Shown here: one piece after another, positions 34,482 through 45,100 of the stretch | How the letters are laid out: each line of letters starts with the position of its first letter | Numbering within the stretch: the stretch's first letter is position 1 | Assembly: GCF_004349265.1 (NCBI RefSeq) | Contig: NZ_SMFL01000016.1 | Location: 62,001 to 126,000 of the forward strand | Reading direction: 5' to 3' | Source of the DNA: Dyadobacter psychrotolerans | GTDB taxonomy: Bacteria; Bacteroidota; Bacteroidia; Cytophagales; Spirosomataceae | Length of the DNA: 64,000 nucleotides | The notes under the pieces: model-generated | The model's database searches: none | What the model saw: the letters and a program-made list of their open reading frames with translations, nothing else | Told to the model about the DNA's origin: nothing | Translations under genes and position numbers: made by a program

Positions 34482-35093
34482 TTAAATTAAACCTGCCAGT
34501 TTTTGCAGGCTTTCGATATTAAACTGATTCCCCTTTCCTTCTTTTTCAACAAAAAACAAAAAAGCGTCGATCTTTTCATCCGCGATATCCAGCCATCCGC
34601 ACAAGCTCGCCCCAGATCCCGTTGACAAAAGAATTTCTACGTAATTGATATAAAAATCCGCTGCAAATTTAGGCAAAACAGCAAACATATTCTCACCATA
34701 CCATTTGTTATAAATTGCCAGTTCACCCAGGACAATATTTGGCAGTGTGTAAACAAACAATGCCGGACTAGGTGAAGCCTGCTCCTGATAGGAACGTTTA
34801 AAACGCACATCACTGTCAACACTGGAAAACCGGTTGGCAAAAAGCAAAGCTATTTCATCATCCTGATATGCATTGATTATGTTAGAATTTGCCTTTTTCA
34901 GAAGCTCAGTGAGAATAAATCCGGTTTGGGAAAGTGTATCCATTTTGTAAAACTTTGGATAAACAATCTCCTGTTCCTTATATAATTGCTTAAGCCAGCT
35001 ATCCTGCGAGTCAGTATCTCTGGCTGCAATGAGCTGTCCGTTTACAAAACAGGATTTATTTGTTAAATGGCAATATGAAGTTATAAAACTCAT
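34482..35093 (-). CDS. Short ketosynthase-like protein (PF13723-type, ApeC-like)
   Basis: This 203-residue protein resembles the N-terminal half of a ketosynthase only: SPSPALFVYTLPNIVLGELA and KWYGENMFAVLPKFAADF are the best marks. There is no active-site Cys and no C-terminal half. Short proteins of this family (beta-ketoacyl synthase-like, N-terminal domain) occur in aryl-polyene clusters, where ApeC pairs with the ketosynthase ApeO as a chain-length factor. It overlaps the next ketosynthase gene (ATGA). Assignment is by pattern, not search. Confidence 0.7.
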   Translation of the reverse strand: MSFITSYCHLTNKSCFVNGQLIAARDTDSQDSWLKQLYKEQEIVYPKFYKMDTLSQTGFILTELLKKANSNIINAYQDDEIALLFANRFSSVDSDVRFKRSYQEQASPSPALFVYTLPNIVLGELAIYNKWYGENMFAVLPKFAADFYINYVEILLSTGSGASLCGWLDIADEKIDAFLFFVEKEGKGNQFNIESLQKLAGLI

Positions 35094-36172
35094 AATTTCT
35101 GAATGATCAGCGAAGCATTTCCCCCGCCAAAACCGGACGCAGTTTTTAAAATCGTTTTTAGCTCCGACGGTTTGTTTTCTTCAATAATATTCAAAGTTAC
35201 GGACGTACCTTTTTGCTGAAAACCCAGACTTTTTAACAAAATATCATTTCTGATCATTTGAATTGACACAGCTGTTTCTATCACACCTGCCGCGCCCAGT
35301 GTATGTCCGAAGTATCCTTTAAAACTATTCAGGGGTACATGCGTCAGACTTAACCTGTCAAAAGCAATTGACTCCATTTCATCGTTATAAACGGTTGCCG
35401 TGCCATGAGCGGAAATAAAATCTATATCCTGATCCGAAATTCCATTGATCTCCATCGTTTTTTTCACGCTTCGAAAAAGCCCCTCCCCTGTTCTTGACGG
35501 CCCTGAAATATGGTTGGCATCATTGGCAGAAGTTCCTTTTAACAAACGCAAAGGCGCTTCTCTAAAAACCGACGGAGAATTAGAAACCAAAACAGCGCTG
35601 CATGCTTCCCCCAGTGTTATTCCGTTTCGCTCAGAATCAAAAGGCAGGCAGGGTTTTTCACTAATGGCAAAAAGAGACTGAAAACCGTATAAAACAAAAT
35701 CAGAAACCAGGTCACAGCCAATGACGATGGCATGATCATACAAACCTGCACTAATAAAATTGGCTCCTGCATTAATGGCCAGTACACCTGAAATACATGC
35801 GTTGGATATCACAACAGGCTGGTGCCTAAGGGAAAAGCGCTCCTTTATAAACGCTACACTTCGGCCAAACTGATCGCCGATGATATTTTCGATTGCCCCT
35901 TTGGTAGAACTGATCAACAAAATCGTACGATCAGATGTAATTATATCAGAATCAATTTTTTCTGAAAGAGAAATCAAAACCTTTTCCAGCAAACTGTCAA
36001 AAGGATGCTCAAATTGAAGGTCGGTAATTTTTGAAAGATGAACCGGTGTTTTGTTTAATCCTGCATCCGCCACCAAAGAAATGCCTGACTGGTTATTCAC
36101 CATAGCCCGGAAATTCTGGTCAGCAGTGACACCCAGCGGACTTATAATTTCTTCTGCACCGATGTAAATCAT
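35090..36172 (-). CDS. Beta-ketoacyl-ACP synthase, catalytically complete
   Basis: This 360-residue enzyme, a little short for FabF, keeps Cys in VISNACISGVLAINAG, His in SAHGTATVYNDEMES and His in FKGYFGHTLGAAGVIET. It is therefore probably active. It may start or extend the pigment chain, or partner one of the degenerate homologues. Its stop overlaps the start of the 203-residue protein by 4 bases, so translation is probably coupled. Confidence 0.82.
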   Translation of the reverse strand: MIYIGAEEIISPLGVTADQNFRAMVNNQSGISLVADAGLNKTPVHLSKITDLQFEHPFDSLLEKVLISLSEKIDSDIITSDRTILLISSTKGAIENIIGDQFGRSVAFIKERFSLRHQPVVISNACISGVLAINAGANFISAGLYDHAIVIGCDLVSDFVLYGFQSLFAISEKPCLPFDSERNGITLGEACSAVLVSNSPSVFREAPLRLLKGTSANDANHISGPSRTGEGLFRSVKKTMEINGISDQDIDFISAHGTATVYNDEMESIAFDRLSLTHVPLNSFKGYFGHTLGAAGVIETAVSIQMIRNDILLKSLGFQQKGTSVTLNIIEENKPSELKTILKTASGFGGGNASLIIQKL

Positions 36173-36236
36173 ATTTCAAAAAGCCGGAAAACGGATACCG
36201 GAAAGATAAATGCTGTTAAGGTAATGTGAAGGTATA

Positions 36237-36677
36237 CTATTGATTGTTCTTCTCCTTCCACTGACGGTAAAAATCGGGTGTCAGCAGCTCCATTGTCCGG
36301 CTTTCTTTATCCAGAAAAACCTGCATCGTTTTTCCAATCGCGCAAAGTTCTCCGGTTGTAATGTTCACAACTTCATATTCAAACATAATCTTTGCGGATT
36401 TTGAAGGAACATACTTTGTAATCACTTTAATTACCTGACCATAATAGACAGGTGCTTTGTGGTCAATTTCTGATTTAACAATGGGTGTAAAATAACCGTT
36501 ATCGAAAATCGCCAGATACTCCAAATTAAAGGTTTTTCCAAAGTGCTCTCTGCCGTCCTCAAAAAATTTCAAATAGTTGCCATGCCACACAACACCCATC
36601 GCATCAGTTTCACTAAATCTTATATCAATTTCAATTTCCGAAAAAAGCATAGCAGTCATTTCATTAGAAGCAGGCAA
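36237..36677 (-). CDS. Acyl-CoA/ACP thioesterase, hot-dog (4HBT-type)
   Basis: This hot-dog protein shows the 4-hydroxybenzoyl-CoA thioesterase pattern RFSETDAMGVVWHGNYLKFF with the catalytic-type Asp, followed by EDGREHFGKTFN. The first reliable Met may be at 36650 (MLFSEIEIDIRF) rather than 36677. Thioesterases in aryl-polyene clusters (ApeK-type) release the finished or misprimed chain. It sits between the ketosynthase and dehydratase genes. Confidence 0.83.
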   Translation of the reverse strand: MPASNEMTAMLFSEIEIDIRFSETDAMGVVWHGNYLKFFEDGREHFGKTFNLEYLAIFDNGYFTPIVKSEIDHKAPVYYGQVIKVITKYVPSKSAKIMFEYEVVNITTGELCAIGKTMQVFLDKESRTMELLTPDFYRQWKEKNNQ

Positions 36678-36748
36678 GAATAGTCATTTTTTGCCATTTA
36701 ATGCAGAAACCAGCACAATAACCTTGCCCCTTCTGCAAATTTGGCCGG

Positions 36749-37165
36749 TTAATTTGTAACTATTTTCATCTCGCATTCCAGCAACAGGTTACCATCCAGA
36801 TAATTCCGGCCCGTTACCATAAAGATATTACCAAGCTGATGCGTTGGCGTAACAATCGTATTTATTCTGGAATGAGCCTCCGGCAGCCGAAATACTTCCA
36901 GCCGGGTTATTGCGCCAATAAAACCAATTTTAGGGTCGCCTCCTTGCTGAGCATCCAGGTAACCAAAAGAAGCAGCACAGGTTTGGGCGATATTTTCCAT
37001 TAAACCACCTTCCTGAAAAAAGCCGTCTGATACCAAAACGTTATTTTCTTCAACAAAAAAATCGGTTTCAAAGCGATCCGGACTTACAGACAGCAAATTA
37101 TCGATCATCACAAACGGCGGGCGGTGCGGAATAAGTGATTCAATGTGCTCCTTTGCAACAATCAT
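36749..37165 (-). CDS. ACP dehydratase-like hot-dog protein (ApeP-type)
   Basis: This 138-residue protein starts with EHIESLIPHRPPFVMIDNLL, with the active-site-type His-Arg-Pro, and has GFFQEGGLMENIAQTCAASF with the helix Glu of FabZ-type dehydratases, and RLEVFRLPEAHSRI. It is the second dehydratase in the cluster. A polyene needs dehydration at every extension, and aryl-polyene clusters carry two. The stop of the upstream acyltransferase gene overlaps its start by one base. Confidence 0.78.
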   Translation of the reverse strand: MIVAKEHIESLIPHRPPFVMIDNLLSVSPDRFETDFFVEENNVLVSDGFFQEGGLMENIAQTCAASFGYLDAQQGGDPKIGFIGAITRLEVFRLPEAHSRINTIVTPTHQLGNIFMVTGRNYLDGNLLLECEMKIVTN

Positions 37166-38034
37166 TATTGAAAAAAGTTAAAATAATTAAACCATTGCTC
37201 CGGATATTGCATAACCTTATTTTCCAACTCCGTCACATAAAGCTGTGCGATTTGTTCGGGCTTCATTTTTTGAACAATAGGAGCTGTTGCACTTAAATGA
37301 TAACTGTATTTCCCATTCTTAGCGGCAAATACAAAGGTCACCGGCGCATCAAATTTCGAAGCAATTACAAACGGGCCGTAGGGGAATTTAGCCTTTCTGC
37401 CCAAAAAATCCAGTTCTATAAATTTTGCACCCTCAAGGTAACGGTCGGCATGAACAGCTACAAATTCGTTGGCAATAAGCGCATTGCGAATGGCAATCAC
37501 ATGTGAAAGATCATCTTTGATTGCAATAATCTTAAAGCGGGATCCTCCGGTTGAGAGCTCCATAAACTTTTTGATGCTTTCCACTTCTGCATCGAGCATT
37601 ACGATGTTGATTGTTGGTGTGATACGACCTTTGAGAAGATTACCAGCCGTTTCCCAGTTTCCCAGGTGTGCACTAAGTAAAATGCCACCCTTCCCCTGAT
37701 CTCTTATATCGATCAGATATTGCTCATTTTCAAACTGATGCGTGAATTGTTTATTCTTGCCAAGTAAAAATGCGGCCCGGTCAACCAAAGTTTGCCCGAA
37801 AATATAGAAGTTTTTGCGGACCAGTTTTTTCGCCTGATTAACAGGAATATGAAGGGTATTCTGGTAAAAATCTAAAAGAGCTTTCCTCGGTTTACCTGCA
37901 AACAAAAAGTAATAATAGGTAACAGCCTGCAAAAGCCGGTAGGCAAAACCAAGTCCAAAAAAATTTATAAAAAACAAAAATATCTTATAACCTGCTAAGG
38001 ATCCTCTGGTTTTGCCGTCCCATTTTTTATCCAT
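37165..38034 (-). CDS. Lauroyl/lysophospholipid acyltransferase family (LpxL-like)
   Basis: A 289-residue protein with an N-terminal hydrophobic anchor (residues 17-48) and the LpxL-like HxxxxE motif in LLSAHLGNWETAGNL, followed by FVAVHADRYLEGAKFIELDFLG in two parts and FPYGPFVIASKF. The family transfers acyl chains to lipids. In this cluster it may attach or modify the lipid end of the pigment. Start choice rests on its tight fit to the preceding ACP. Confidence 0.85.
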   Translation of the reverse strand: MDKKWDGKTRGSLAGYKIFLFFINFFGLGFAYRLLQAVTYYYFLFAGKPRKALLDFYQNTLHIPVNQAKKLVRKNFYIFGQTLVDRAAFLLGKNKQFTHQFENEQYLIDIRDQGKGGILLSAHLGNWETAGNLLKGRITPTINIVMLDAEVESIKKFMELSTGGSRFKIIAIKDDLSHVIAIRNALIANEFVAVHADRYLEGAKFIELDFLGRKAKFPYGPFVIASKFDAPVTFVFAAKNGKYSYHLSATAPIVQKMKPEQIAQLYVTELENKVMQYPEQWFNYFNFFQ

Positions 38035-38050
38035 AATGGCGGATCACTCC

Positions 38051-38317
38051 TTACAATCCAAGTTTTTGCTGAACAAGACCGTAGAAGTCTTCAAAAGTGA
38101 CAATTCCTTTGAAATCTTCACCACTGATTTTGATATTGAGGTTTTCTTCAATCAGAACAACCAGATCTACGTAATCAAGGCTATCCAGATCCAGAGTATC
38201 TTTTAAACTGTTTTGCGGAAGAATCAAATCCCTGTCCACTTCGAACTCCTCAGATAGAAAATCCCGGGTCTCTTCAATAACTTCTTCCAAACTCATCTTA
38301 ACGTCTTTAGCATACAT
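38051..38317 (-). CDS. Acyl carrier protein
   Basis: This is an 88-residue acidic carrier. The phosphopantetheine Ser lies in DTLDLDSLDYVDLVVLIEEN, and the helix pattern ISGEDFKGIVTFEDFYGLV completes the ACP fold. A second Met at 38296 is an alternative start. It is the first gene after a 204-base gap downstream of the ketosynthase at 38522, so a separate promoter may serve it. Confidence 0.9.
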   Translation of the reverse strand: MYAKDVKMSLEEVIEETRDFLSEEFEVDRDLILPQNSLKDTLDLDSLDYVDLVVLIEENLNIKISGEDFKGIVTFEDFYGLVQQKLGL

Positions 38318-38521
38318 AGCTGCAAAATTAATTTATTCTTTTCTGATAGTTTCACAATATTCCCAAATTTTACTGCATTACCAGCAGCAACCGGAAAGTT
38401 TGCAACAAGGCAAACGCTGGTTTTAAAGAGTTATTTGAAGTTGGAAGGTCATACAAAAATAAACATTTCCTGCAAATACCGGTAACCGTTTACGAAGTGA
38501 ACTTTCCGGCAAGGTTAACAT
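38318..38521. other. Intergenic gap inside the leftward pigment run
   Basis: This is the only gap above 80 bases in the leftward run. The minus strand has an exact -7-like TATTTTTG (38454-38461) but no TTG at a good distance. An internal promoter for the ACP-to-GT2 half is possible. No reading frame or strong hairpin was seen. Confidence 0.4.
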
Positions 38522-39742
38522 TTACCTAAACTTCCTGAAAATAAGGGTTGAATTGGTACCTCCGAAGCCAAAAGAGTTAGAAAGGAAACAGTCAATATTT
38601 TGCTTTTTGGTTTGAGCGATAATATTGATTTTGGCTGAATCCTCGTCGGGATTTTCGAAGTTAATATTGGGGGCGATAAAGTCGTTCTGCATCATCAGAA
38701 GAGAGTAAACAATTTCACTTGCTCCTGCCATCCAGCATTCATGTCCAGTCATTGACTTGGTAGAACTTACAGGCGTGTCTTTGCCAAAAACTTCATAAAT
38801 CGCTTTTGCTTCTATTCCGTCGCCAACAGGCGTAGAAGTGGCATGGGCATTGATATAGTCAATATCCGCAGCATGAATATCTGCCTGGCGGAGTGCCATT
38901 TCCAGCGAACGGATTTGGCCTTCCATGCTTGGATTGGAAATATGATCACCATTGGACGAGAAACCATAACCAATAAGTTCGGCAAGTATCGGCACACCGC
39001 GTTTGACCGCGGCTTCATAAGATTCAAGTATAACCGTTGCTGCCCCGCCGCTGGGTATGAGTCCGTCACGGCTTTTATCGAAAGGCCGGGACGCTTTTCC
39101 GGGATCCGATTCGTGAACAGAAAATGTCCCCAAACCGTCAAAGCTGGCCATAGAAGCAATATTAATTTCCTGAGCTCCACCGCAAATGATACGGTCCTGC
39201 AAACCCTGACTGATCATCAGATAACCCATCCCGATTGAGTGTGATCCGGAAGCACAGGCGGCACTAAGTGTAAAATTGATACCTTTCAGTTTAAAAATCG
39301 TTGAAAGATTCATATTCACCGTGCTATTCATATTTTGAAAAATAGCACCGCTGCCAATGAGTGTGGTATCCTGTTTTTCACGCGCCTTTTCAACCGCTTC
39401 CACTACCGAGGCGGCTGTGCTGTCGTTGCCAAAAATGATACCCGTTTCTGTTTTATCCAAAAATTCGATATCCAGGCCCGACATTTCCAGCGCTTCCCTT
39501 GTCGACATATATGCATAAATCGCGGGCTGGTGCATACCCAGCCGCTGACGGCGCGATAACATACTTTTCAGATCCGGCTCCTTAACCATTCCCGTCAATG
39601 CTGAACGAAAACCAAAATCTTTTCTAACCTGATCAAAAACGATTCCGCTTTTGCCAGCATATAACGACTTAGTAACCTCATCCAGGTTTTCACCCAGGCA
39701 GGAATAAATGCCAATTCCGGTTACTACAACTCTGTGGTTCAT
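38522..39742 (-). CDS. Beta-ketoacyl-ACP synthase, catalytically complete (ApeR/FabF-like)
   Basis: This 406-residue FabF-type enzyme has Cys in LSAACASGSHSIGM, His in NAHATSTPVGDGIEAKAI and His in STKSMTGHECWMAGASE, so the triad is intact. The gene is directly upstream of a long gap and adjacent to FabG and the ammonia-lyase, so it probably acts early in chain extension. It resembles the third ketosynthase (ApeR) of aryl-polyene clusters. Confidence 0.85.
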   Translation of the reverse strand: MNHRVVVTGIGIYSCLGENLDEVTKSLYAGKSGIVFDQVRKDFGFRSALTGMVKEPDLKSMLSRRQRLGMHQPAIYAYMSTREALEMSGLDIEFLDKTETGIIFGNDSTAASVVEAVEKAREKQDTTLIGSGAIFQNMNSTVNMNLSTIFKLKGINFTLSAACASGSHSIGMGYLMISQGLQDRIICGGAQEINIASMASFDGLGTFSVHESDPGKASRPFDKSRDGLIPSGGAATVILESYEAAVKRGVPILAELIGYGFSSNGDHISNPSMEGQIRSLEMALRQADIHAADIDYINAHATSTPVGDGIEAKAIYEVFGKDTPVSSTKSMTGHECWMAGASEIVYSLLMMQNDFIAPNINFENPDEDSAKINIIAQTKKQNIDCFLSNSFGFGGTNSTLIFRKFR

Positions 39743-39745
39743 GGG

Positions 39746-40477
39746 TTACGAGTAAATGCCTCCGTTAATATTAATTACCTCGCCGGTAATATAAGCGGCT
39801 TTATCTGAACACAAAAAACTTACTAAATGTGCCACCTCATCGGCTTTTCCAAACCGGTTCATCGGGATCATTTGTTTTAACTCATTTTCGTTCAGATCTT
39901 TGGTCATGTCACTGGTGATAAAACCAGGCGCAACCGCATTTACTGTAATTTTACGTTTGGCTACTTCCTGCGCAAGCGCCTTGGTTGCAGAAATGATCGC
40001 TCCCTTGGCAGCAGAATAATTGGTTTGTCCCGCAACGCCTTTCATCCCCGAAACAGATGCCACATTCACAATCCGTCCTGTGCGCTTTCTGAGCATATGC
40101 TGAATGATGTTCTGCGTAACATTAAACAAACCTTTGGCGGAAATGCTCATTACATCGTCCCAATCCTGCTCAGGCATCCACATAAAAAGGCCGTCACGGG
40201 TAATGCCTGCATTGTTCACAAGCACACTGATAAATTTTTCTTCATTTCTCTCCCGCCAGCCGTTGAGTGCTCCGTCGACCTCCGTTTTGGTCTGAACATT
40301 AAACTGCAGCAACTCTCCATCACCGCCAGCCGTCCGGATTTCTTCCAGCGCTTCTTCAGCAGCGGCAAGATTGGAAGAATAATTAACTAAAATATACAAA
40401 CCGTGATCCTTTGCCAGCTGCACGGCTATGGCCCTGCCCAGTCCTCTTGAAGCACCGGTTACCAATGCACAGCTCAT
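39746..40477 (-). CDS. 3-oxoacyl-ACP reductase (FabG-type SDR)
   Basis: A 243-residue classical SDR with GASRGLGRAIAVQLAKDHG (cofactor loop), VNNAG near residue 88, and catalytic YSAAKGAIISATKALAQE. The C-terminus ITGEVININGGIYS is like FabG. It reduces the 3-keto group formed by the ketosynthases with NADPH. The stop of the ammonia-lyase overlaps its start (ATGA), showing coupling to it. Aryl-polyene clusters contain one such ketoreductase. Confidence 0.9.
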   Translation of the reverse strand: MSCALVTGASRGLGRAIAVQLAKDHGLYILVNYSSNLAAAEEALEEIRTAGGDGELLQFNVQTKTEVDGALNGWRERNEEKFISVLVNNAGITRDGLFMWMPEQDWDDVMSISAKGLFNVTQNIIQHMLRKRTGRIVNVASVSGMKGVAGQTNYSAAKGAIISATKALAQEVAKRKITVNAVAPGFITSDMTKDLNENELKQMIPMNRFGKADEVAHLVSFLCSDKAAYITGEVININGGIYS

Positions 40478-42003
40478 AATGTAAAAGGGGTTTCTTTGAT
40501 ATATTCGTAAACATTTGCAATACTTTCAAACTGAGGAACATCTTCTTTTACGAAGCTGGACTTGGTCCGAATTTGATTGTAAACCGAGGTTGCATTGGGT
40601 GAAAGTCTGTTTTTCTCTTCCGGATCCAGCAAATCCACCGCCTGGCAAATTGCCATGATATGGATGGACATGACCTGATACGCGTTTTCCAAAACCTGCT
40701 TTGCCAAAACCGCGCTGTTTGTTCCCATACTTACAATGTCCTGATTGTCATTGTTGTTTGGAATGGAATGTACATAAACAGAATTAGACAGGGCCTGATT
40801 CTCAGCCGTAGTAGAAGTAGCTGTGAACTGAACACCCTGAAAACCAAAGTTCAGCCCCCAGGTTCCTGCGTTTAAAAAAGGAGGAAATTTGCCATTCAGT
40901 TTACTGTTCATCAGGAAGTTAAGCTGACGTTCCATAAGCATTGAGAGCTTGGTAAGTACAATCTTAACCTTGTCCATTTCAAGAGAAATATAATCTCCGT
41001 GGAAATTACCGCCGTGAAATACGTTGTTTTCCTCAGGACTGACAATCGGATTGTCATTGGTAGAATTCAGCTCATTTTCAACCACATCCTGTGCATACAA
41101 AATCGTGTCAATAATCGGTCCGATAATTTGCGGAACACAGCGAATTGAGTAATACTCCTGAATTTTACGTTCAAATTCTATGCGCTGTAAAGCGGTGTCG
41201 TCTTTAAAAAGCTCTTCGCGGTTACGGATCATGCCGCTTCCTTTTACAAAATCCCGCATCTGGCCGGCAACGTATTGCTGACCTTTATGATGTTTTACTG
41301 CATTAAGCTGCTGAGAGAAAGAGTCATCAAAAGCCTCAATTACTTCATTTAACATCGATGAAGCAGCTATTGCCCACTGTACCAAACGTTTGGCATAGAT
41401 AAGATTGATGGCAGCGATTCCTGTCATACAGGAAGTTCCGTTAATTAAACCCAACCCGTCGCGAAGCTCCATTTTTAAGGGTTCGATCTGATGTTCAACC
41501 AAAACTTCCGCAGTTTTACGCCTCACGCCGTTTTCATAAACATAACCCTCCCCGATCAGGTTAAGCCCCAGATGAGAAAGCTGAACCAAATCACCACTCG
41601 CACCAACGCTGCCGTGTTCAAAAATTTCAGGAACAATTCCTTTGTTTAAGAAAAGAACAAGCTGTTTGATCACACCGGTACTGATCCCGGAATTCGCCTG
41701 TAAAAAAGCATTCAGACGGGCAACCATGACGCTGCGCGCATACACCTCGTTTAACGGGCGCCCAATACCGCTGGAATGGCTGCGGATGAGGTTATATTGT
41801 AAACTATTGAGTTTATCAGTTTCAATCCGGTACTGGGCCATAGGGCCAAAACCGGTATTGATTCCGTAAATAATTTTATCTTTTGAAAAATTCGTTAGAA
41901 AACTAAAAGACTTTGAAACCTTGTTGAGTGCGTCGTCTGCCAGGATAAATTCTTTCTTTTCAAACGCATATTGCTCGATCTGAGCTAATGAAATACTATT
42001 CAT
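40474..42003 (-). CDS. Tyrosine ammonia-lyase (HAL/PAL/TAL family)
   Basis: This 509-residue protein has the MIO-forming triad Ala135-Ser136-Gly137 in GSVGASGDLVQLSHL, and long stretches that match the Flavobacterium tyrosine ammonia-lyase as I recall it, such as GGNFHGDYISLEMDK and HSIPNNNDNQDIVSMGTN. The selectivity loop reads LIRSHSSG (Ser75-His76), which also occurs in that tyrosine-specific enzyme. It converts tyrosine to 4-coumarate, the likely starter of the pigment. It opens the leftward run; its promoter was not identified with confidence. Confidence 0.92.
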   Translation of the reverse strand: MNSISLAQIEQYAFEKKEFILADDALNKVSKSFSFLTNFSKDKIIYGINTGFGPMAQYRIETDKLNSLQYNLIRSHSSGIGRPLNEVYARSVMVARLNAFLQANSGISTGVIKQLVLFLNKGIVPEIFEHGSVGASGDLVQLSHLGLNLIGEGYVYENGVRRKTAEVLVEHQIEPLKMELRDGLGLINGTSCMTGIAAINLIYAKRLVQWAIAASSMLNEVIEAFDDSFSQQLNAVKHHKGQQYVAGQMRDFVKGSGMIRNREELFKDDTALQRIEFERKIQEYYSIRCVPQIIGPIIDTILYAQDVVENELNSTNDNPIVSPEENNVFHGGNFHGDYISLEMDKVKIVLTKLSMLMERQLNFLMNSKLNGKFPPFLNAGTWGLNFGFQGVQFTATSTTAENQALSNSVYVHSIPNNNDNQDIVSMGTNSAVLAKQVLENAYQVMSIHIMAICQAVDLLDPEEKNRLSPNATSVYNQIRTKSSFVKEDVPQFESIANVYEYIKETPFTL

Positions 42004-42095
42004 TTATTGATACCGAAATTAAATAACATGTAAAATAAATCTTTTTTTACGGCTTTGCCAAGTAAGGTTTTTGAACGGTATTGAACATTAATAAG

Positions 42096-42126
42096 TTGGC
42101 ATCACACTTACATTTACTTAATTTTG
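42096..42126 (+). promoter_or_regulatory. Promoter of the MMPL-CrtI-halogenase run
   Basis: TTG at 42096-42098 is followed after 20 bases by TAATTTTG at 42119-42126, an exact match to the Bacteroidota pattern. The start codon at 42152 leaves a short leader of about 20 bases after the expected start of transcription. Confidence 0.65.
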
Positions 42127-42151
42127 CCTTGCACTCACGTTTAACCTATTC

Positions 42152-45100
42152 ATGATCGGGGATTTATTATTAAAGCTTAACCTGCTCCTTTCAAGACATA
42201 AAGCCGTTTTCTTTATTTGCCTGATCACCCTGATCGGAGCCCTGGGCTATGGTATTTCCCGTCTGCGCGTCACAGAAAGCATTTTTTCGACACTACCAAA
42301 AGGTGAAAGTTTTGAGCAGTTTACAAGGTTGGTAGAAAGCAAAAACATCATTAACCAAATTGTATTTTCCTTAGATACAGATCCTCAAATAAGTAGTGAT
42401 GAAGCCTTGACTTTAACTGAAATATTTGAAGATTCACTAAAAAGAGCTTCCGGAAACTATATAAAAAACATTCAGGCAGTCCGTCCGGATATTCAGCAGG
42501 ACGTTTATTCTTACAGCTACGCTCATTTTCCTGAATTCATCGATTCTGCTTATTATGCTCATATCCTGCAAAAAATACAACCGGATTCCATCCGCACATC
42601 GGTTGCTTCTGCCTATAAGCAACTGCTAACACCGGGCGGGACATTTTTAAAACAGTTTGTGGTTAATGATCCGCTGGGAATTTCAGGAAAGTATTTCCGT
42701 GAGCTGAATGCAGCCAATAATTCCTCGGCGATGACAGTTGAGGAAGGCATTATGTTTTCGGCTAACAGGAAACAAATCATTATTACCGCTTCAACGGCTT
42801 ACGATTCGGGCAACTCTTCAAAACATGTAGAGTTGTTCAATAATATGGAGGATTTCCGCCTTAAATGGAATAAACAGTTCCCCAAAAACCATCTGTCCTA
42901 TTTTGGCACTTTTGAAATCGCAGCACGAAATGCGATTCAGGTAAAACAGGATTCCACACGCACCATGGGCATCGCCCTGATTGCCATTATTGCGATCCTG
43001 ATTCTTTATTACAGAAAAATACTTATTCCTGTTTTTATCATTTTACCCGGTATTTTCGGAGGCATTTTTGCAGTTGGCCTCATTGGCTTTTTCCGGCCGG
43101 AAGTTTCAGGAATTTCTTTGGCAACCGGTGCTGTGATCTTCGGAATTCTGTTGGATTACGCATTTCACTTTTTCACCCATCTTCGTCATACGGGATCCGT
43201 TTCCATAACGGTTAAGGAAGTCAGCGAGCCGTTGTTGACGGGAAGTCTCACAACTGTACTTGCCTTCACAGCACTGCAATTTACCAACTCAGTCGTATTG
43301 CAGGATTTTGGTTTGTTTGCTGCTCTAAGTCTGACAGGCGCCGCGCTGTTTACGCTCATTGCCCTGCCAATTATTCTGCAAACACTTTCATTTGATTATC
43401 ACAAAATACCCGCTGAATCAAAGTTTTTCAACATCCCTTCTGTTCCGGCTAAGTTCAAATCTGCCAGTTTGCTGATTGTCGCTGTACTGACAGTTGTCTT
43501 TCTTTATTTTGCCAGATTCACTGAATTTGACAGCAGTTTTGAAAGCCTGAGCATGCAAAGTGATGATGTGAAACAAAGAGAAGAAAAACTGACGGGCATC
43601 AATCCTGACAAAGACAAAAGGATCTACATTTTTACGGCAAACAAACAAAAATATCAAGCCGAGCAAACCAATTACGCGGTTTATCAAAAGTTAACACAAC
43701 TTAAAGCAGAGGGGAAAGTCAGAGAATTTGTGTCTTCCGTTGCATTTGCTGTCCCAACCCATATTAAACTGGAAAGGACAGTTCGCTGGAACAGGTTCTG
43801 GAATGCCCAAAGACAGGCAGGTACTTTTTCACGACTTGATCAGGCGGCTCTTGCAAATGGTTTTAACCCAACCGCTTTCGATAATTTTAAAGATTGGATT
43901 TCAGGTAAAATTGAAGATGTAACGGATGAAGATGAATTATTTTATCAGTTAGGATTAACTAATCTTGTCGATTCAAACCCGCAGCAAACGACGCTGATCA
44001 CAACATTAACAGCAGACAAAAATCAACTTCCGTTTGTAAAAGCAGAATTAAGAAAAATGCCGGGTGTCGATATTTTTGACCGTGGCGAACTGGCCGGAAG
44101 TCTTTTAACAATGGTGAAGGATGATTTTAATTACATCCTGCTTATTTCCGCGTCGATCGTTTTTCTTACACTTTTGATAGTGTATGGCAGAATTGAGCTG
44201 ACACTTTTGACTTTCCTGCCCATGGTCATCAGCTGGATCTGGATTTTAGGAATCGCAGCTATTTTGGGAATCAAATTCAATTTTGTCAATGTGGTCATCA
44301 CCACCTTTATATTTGGCCTCGGAGACGATTTCAGCATTTTTGTCACCGACGGACTTCTAAATAAATATAAAACAGGAAAAGAAACGCTTAAATCTTACCA
44401 GTCCGCAATTATTCTGTCGGCACTGACGACCATCGTTGGAACCGGTGTGCTGTTTTTTGCCAAACATCCGGCCATTCATTCCATCGCTTTTATCAGCGTG
44501 CTTGGAATTATCTGCATTCTGATCATCTCTTTTATTGTTCAGCCTATTCTATTCGATTTATTTGTTCAGAACCGGAAAGAAAACAAACGGGCTCCGGTAA
44601 CTTTCCTACCGTTTCTGCTTAGTATTACTAGTTTCACCTACTTTCTTGCCGGCTGTCTTTTTCTTCACTCCAAGCTGGTAACTATTCTGATTTTACCCAT
44701 TTCAAAAAAGAAAAAACGGGAAATGATCAACCGGTCATTATCCTTTTATGCAAAAACCGTAATTTTCTCGGGTCCTCATGTAAGGAAGAATTTTTCAGGA
44801 ACAGAAAACATTGAAATAGATAAACCCGTGATTTTTATAGCCAACCATACATCGTTTCTGGATATTCTCCTGGCTATCATGCTGAATCCAAAAATTGTTT
44901 TGATGGTAAAAGGATGGGTTTACAATTCACCTTTTTTTGGCCCGATCATCCGGTATGCAGGTTATGTCTACACCGACGATGGTCCGGAAGAGAATATTGA
45001 AAAAATGAAAGCGCTGGTGGCCGATGGTTATTCGCTGCTTGTTTTCCCGGAAGGTACCCGGTCAAAGGATGGTAAAATCGCCCGTTTTCATAAAGGTGCC

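Noticed and set aside
36749..37165. A second dehydratase as a frameshifted duplicate of 30204-30572
   Set aside because: The two sequences differ throughout and match the two separate hot-dog types expected in aryl-polyene clusters, so both are real.
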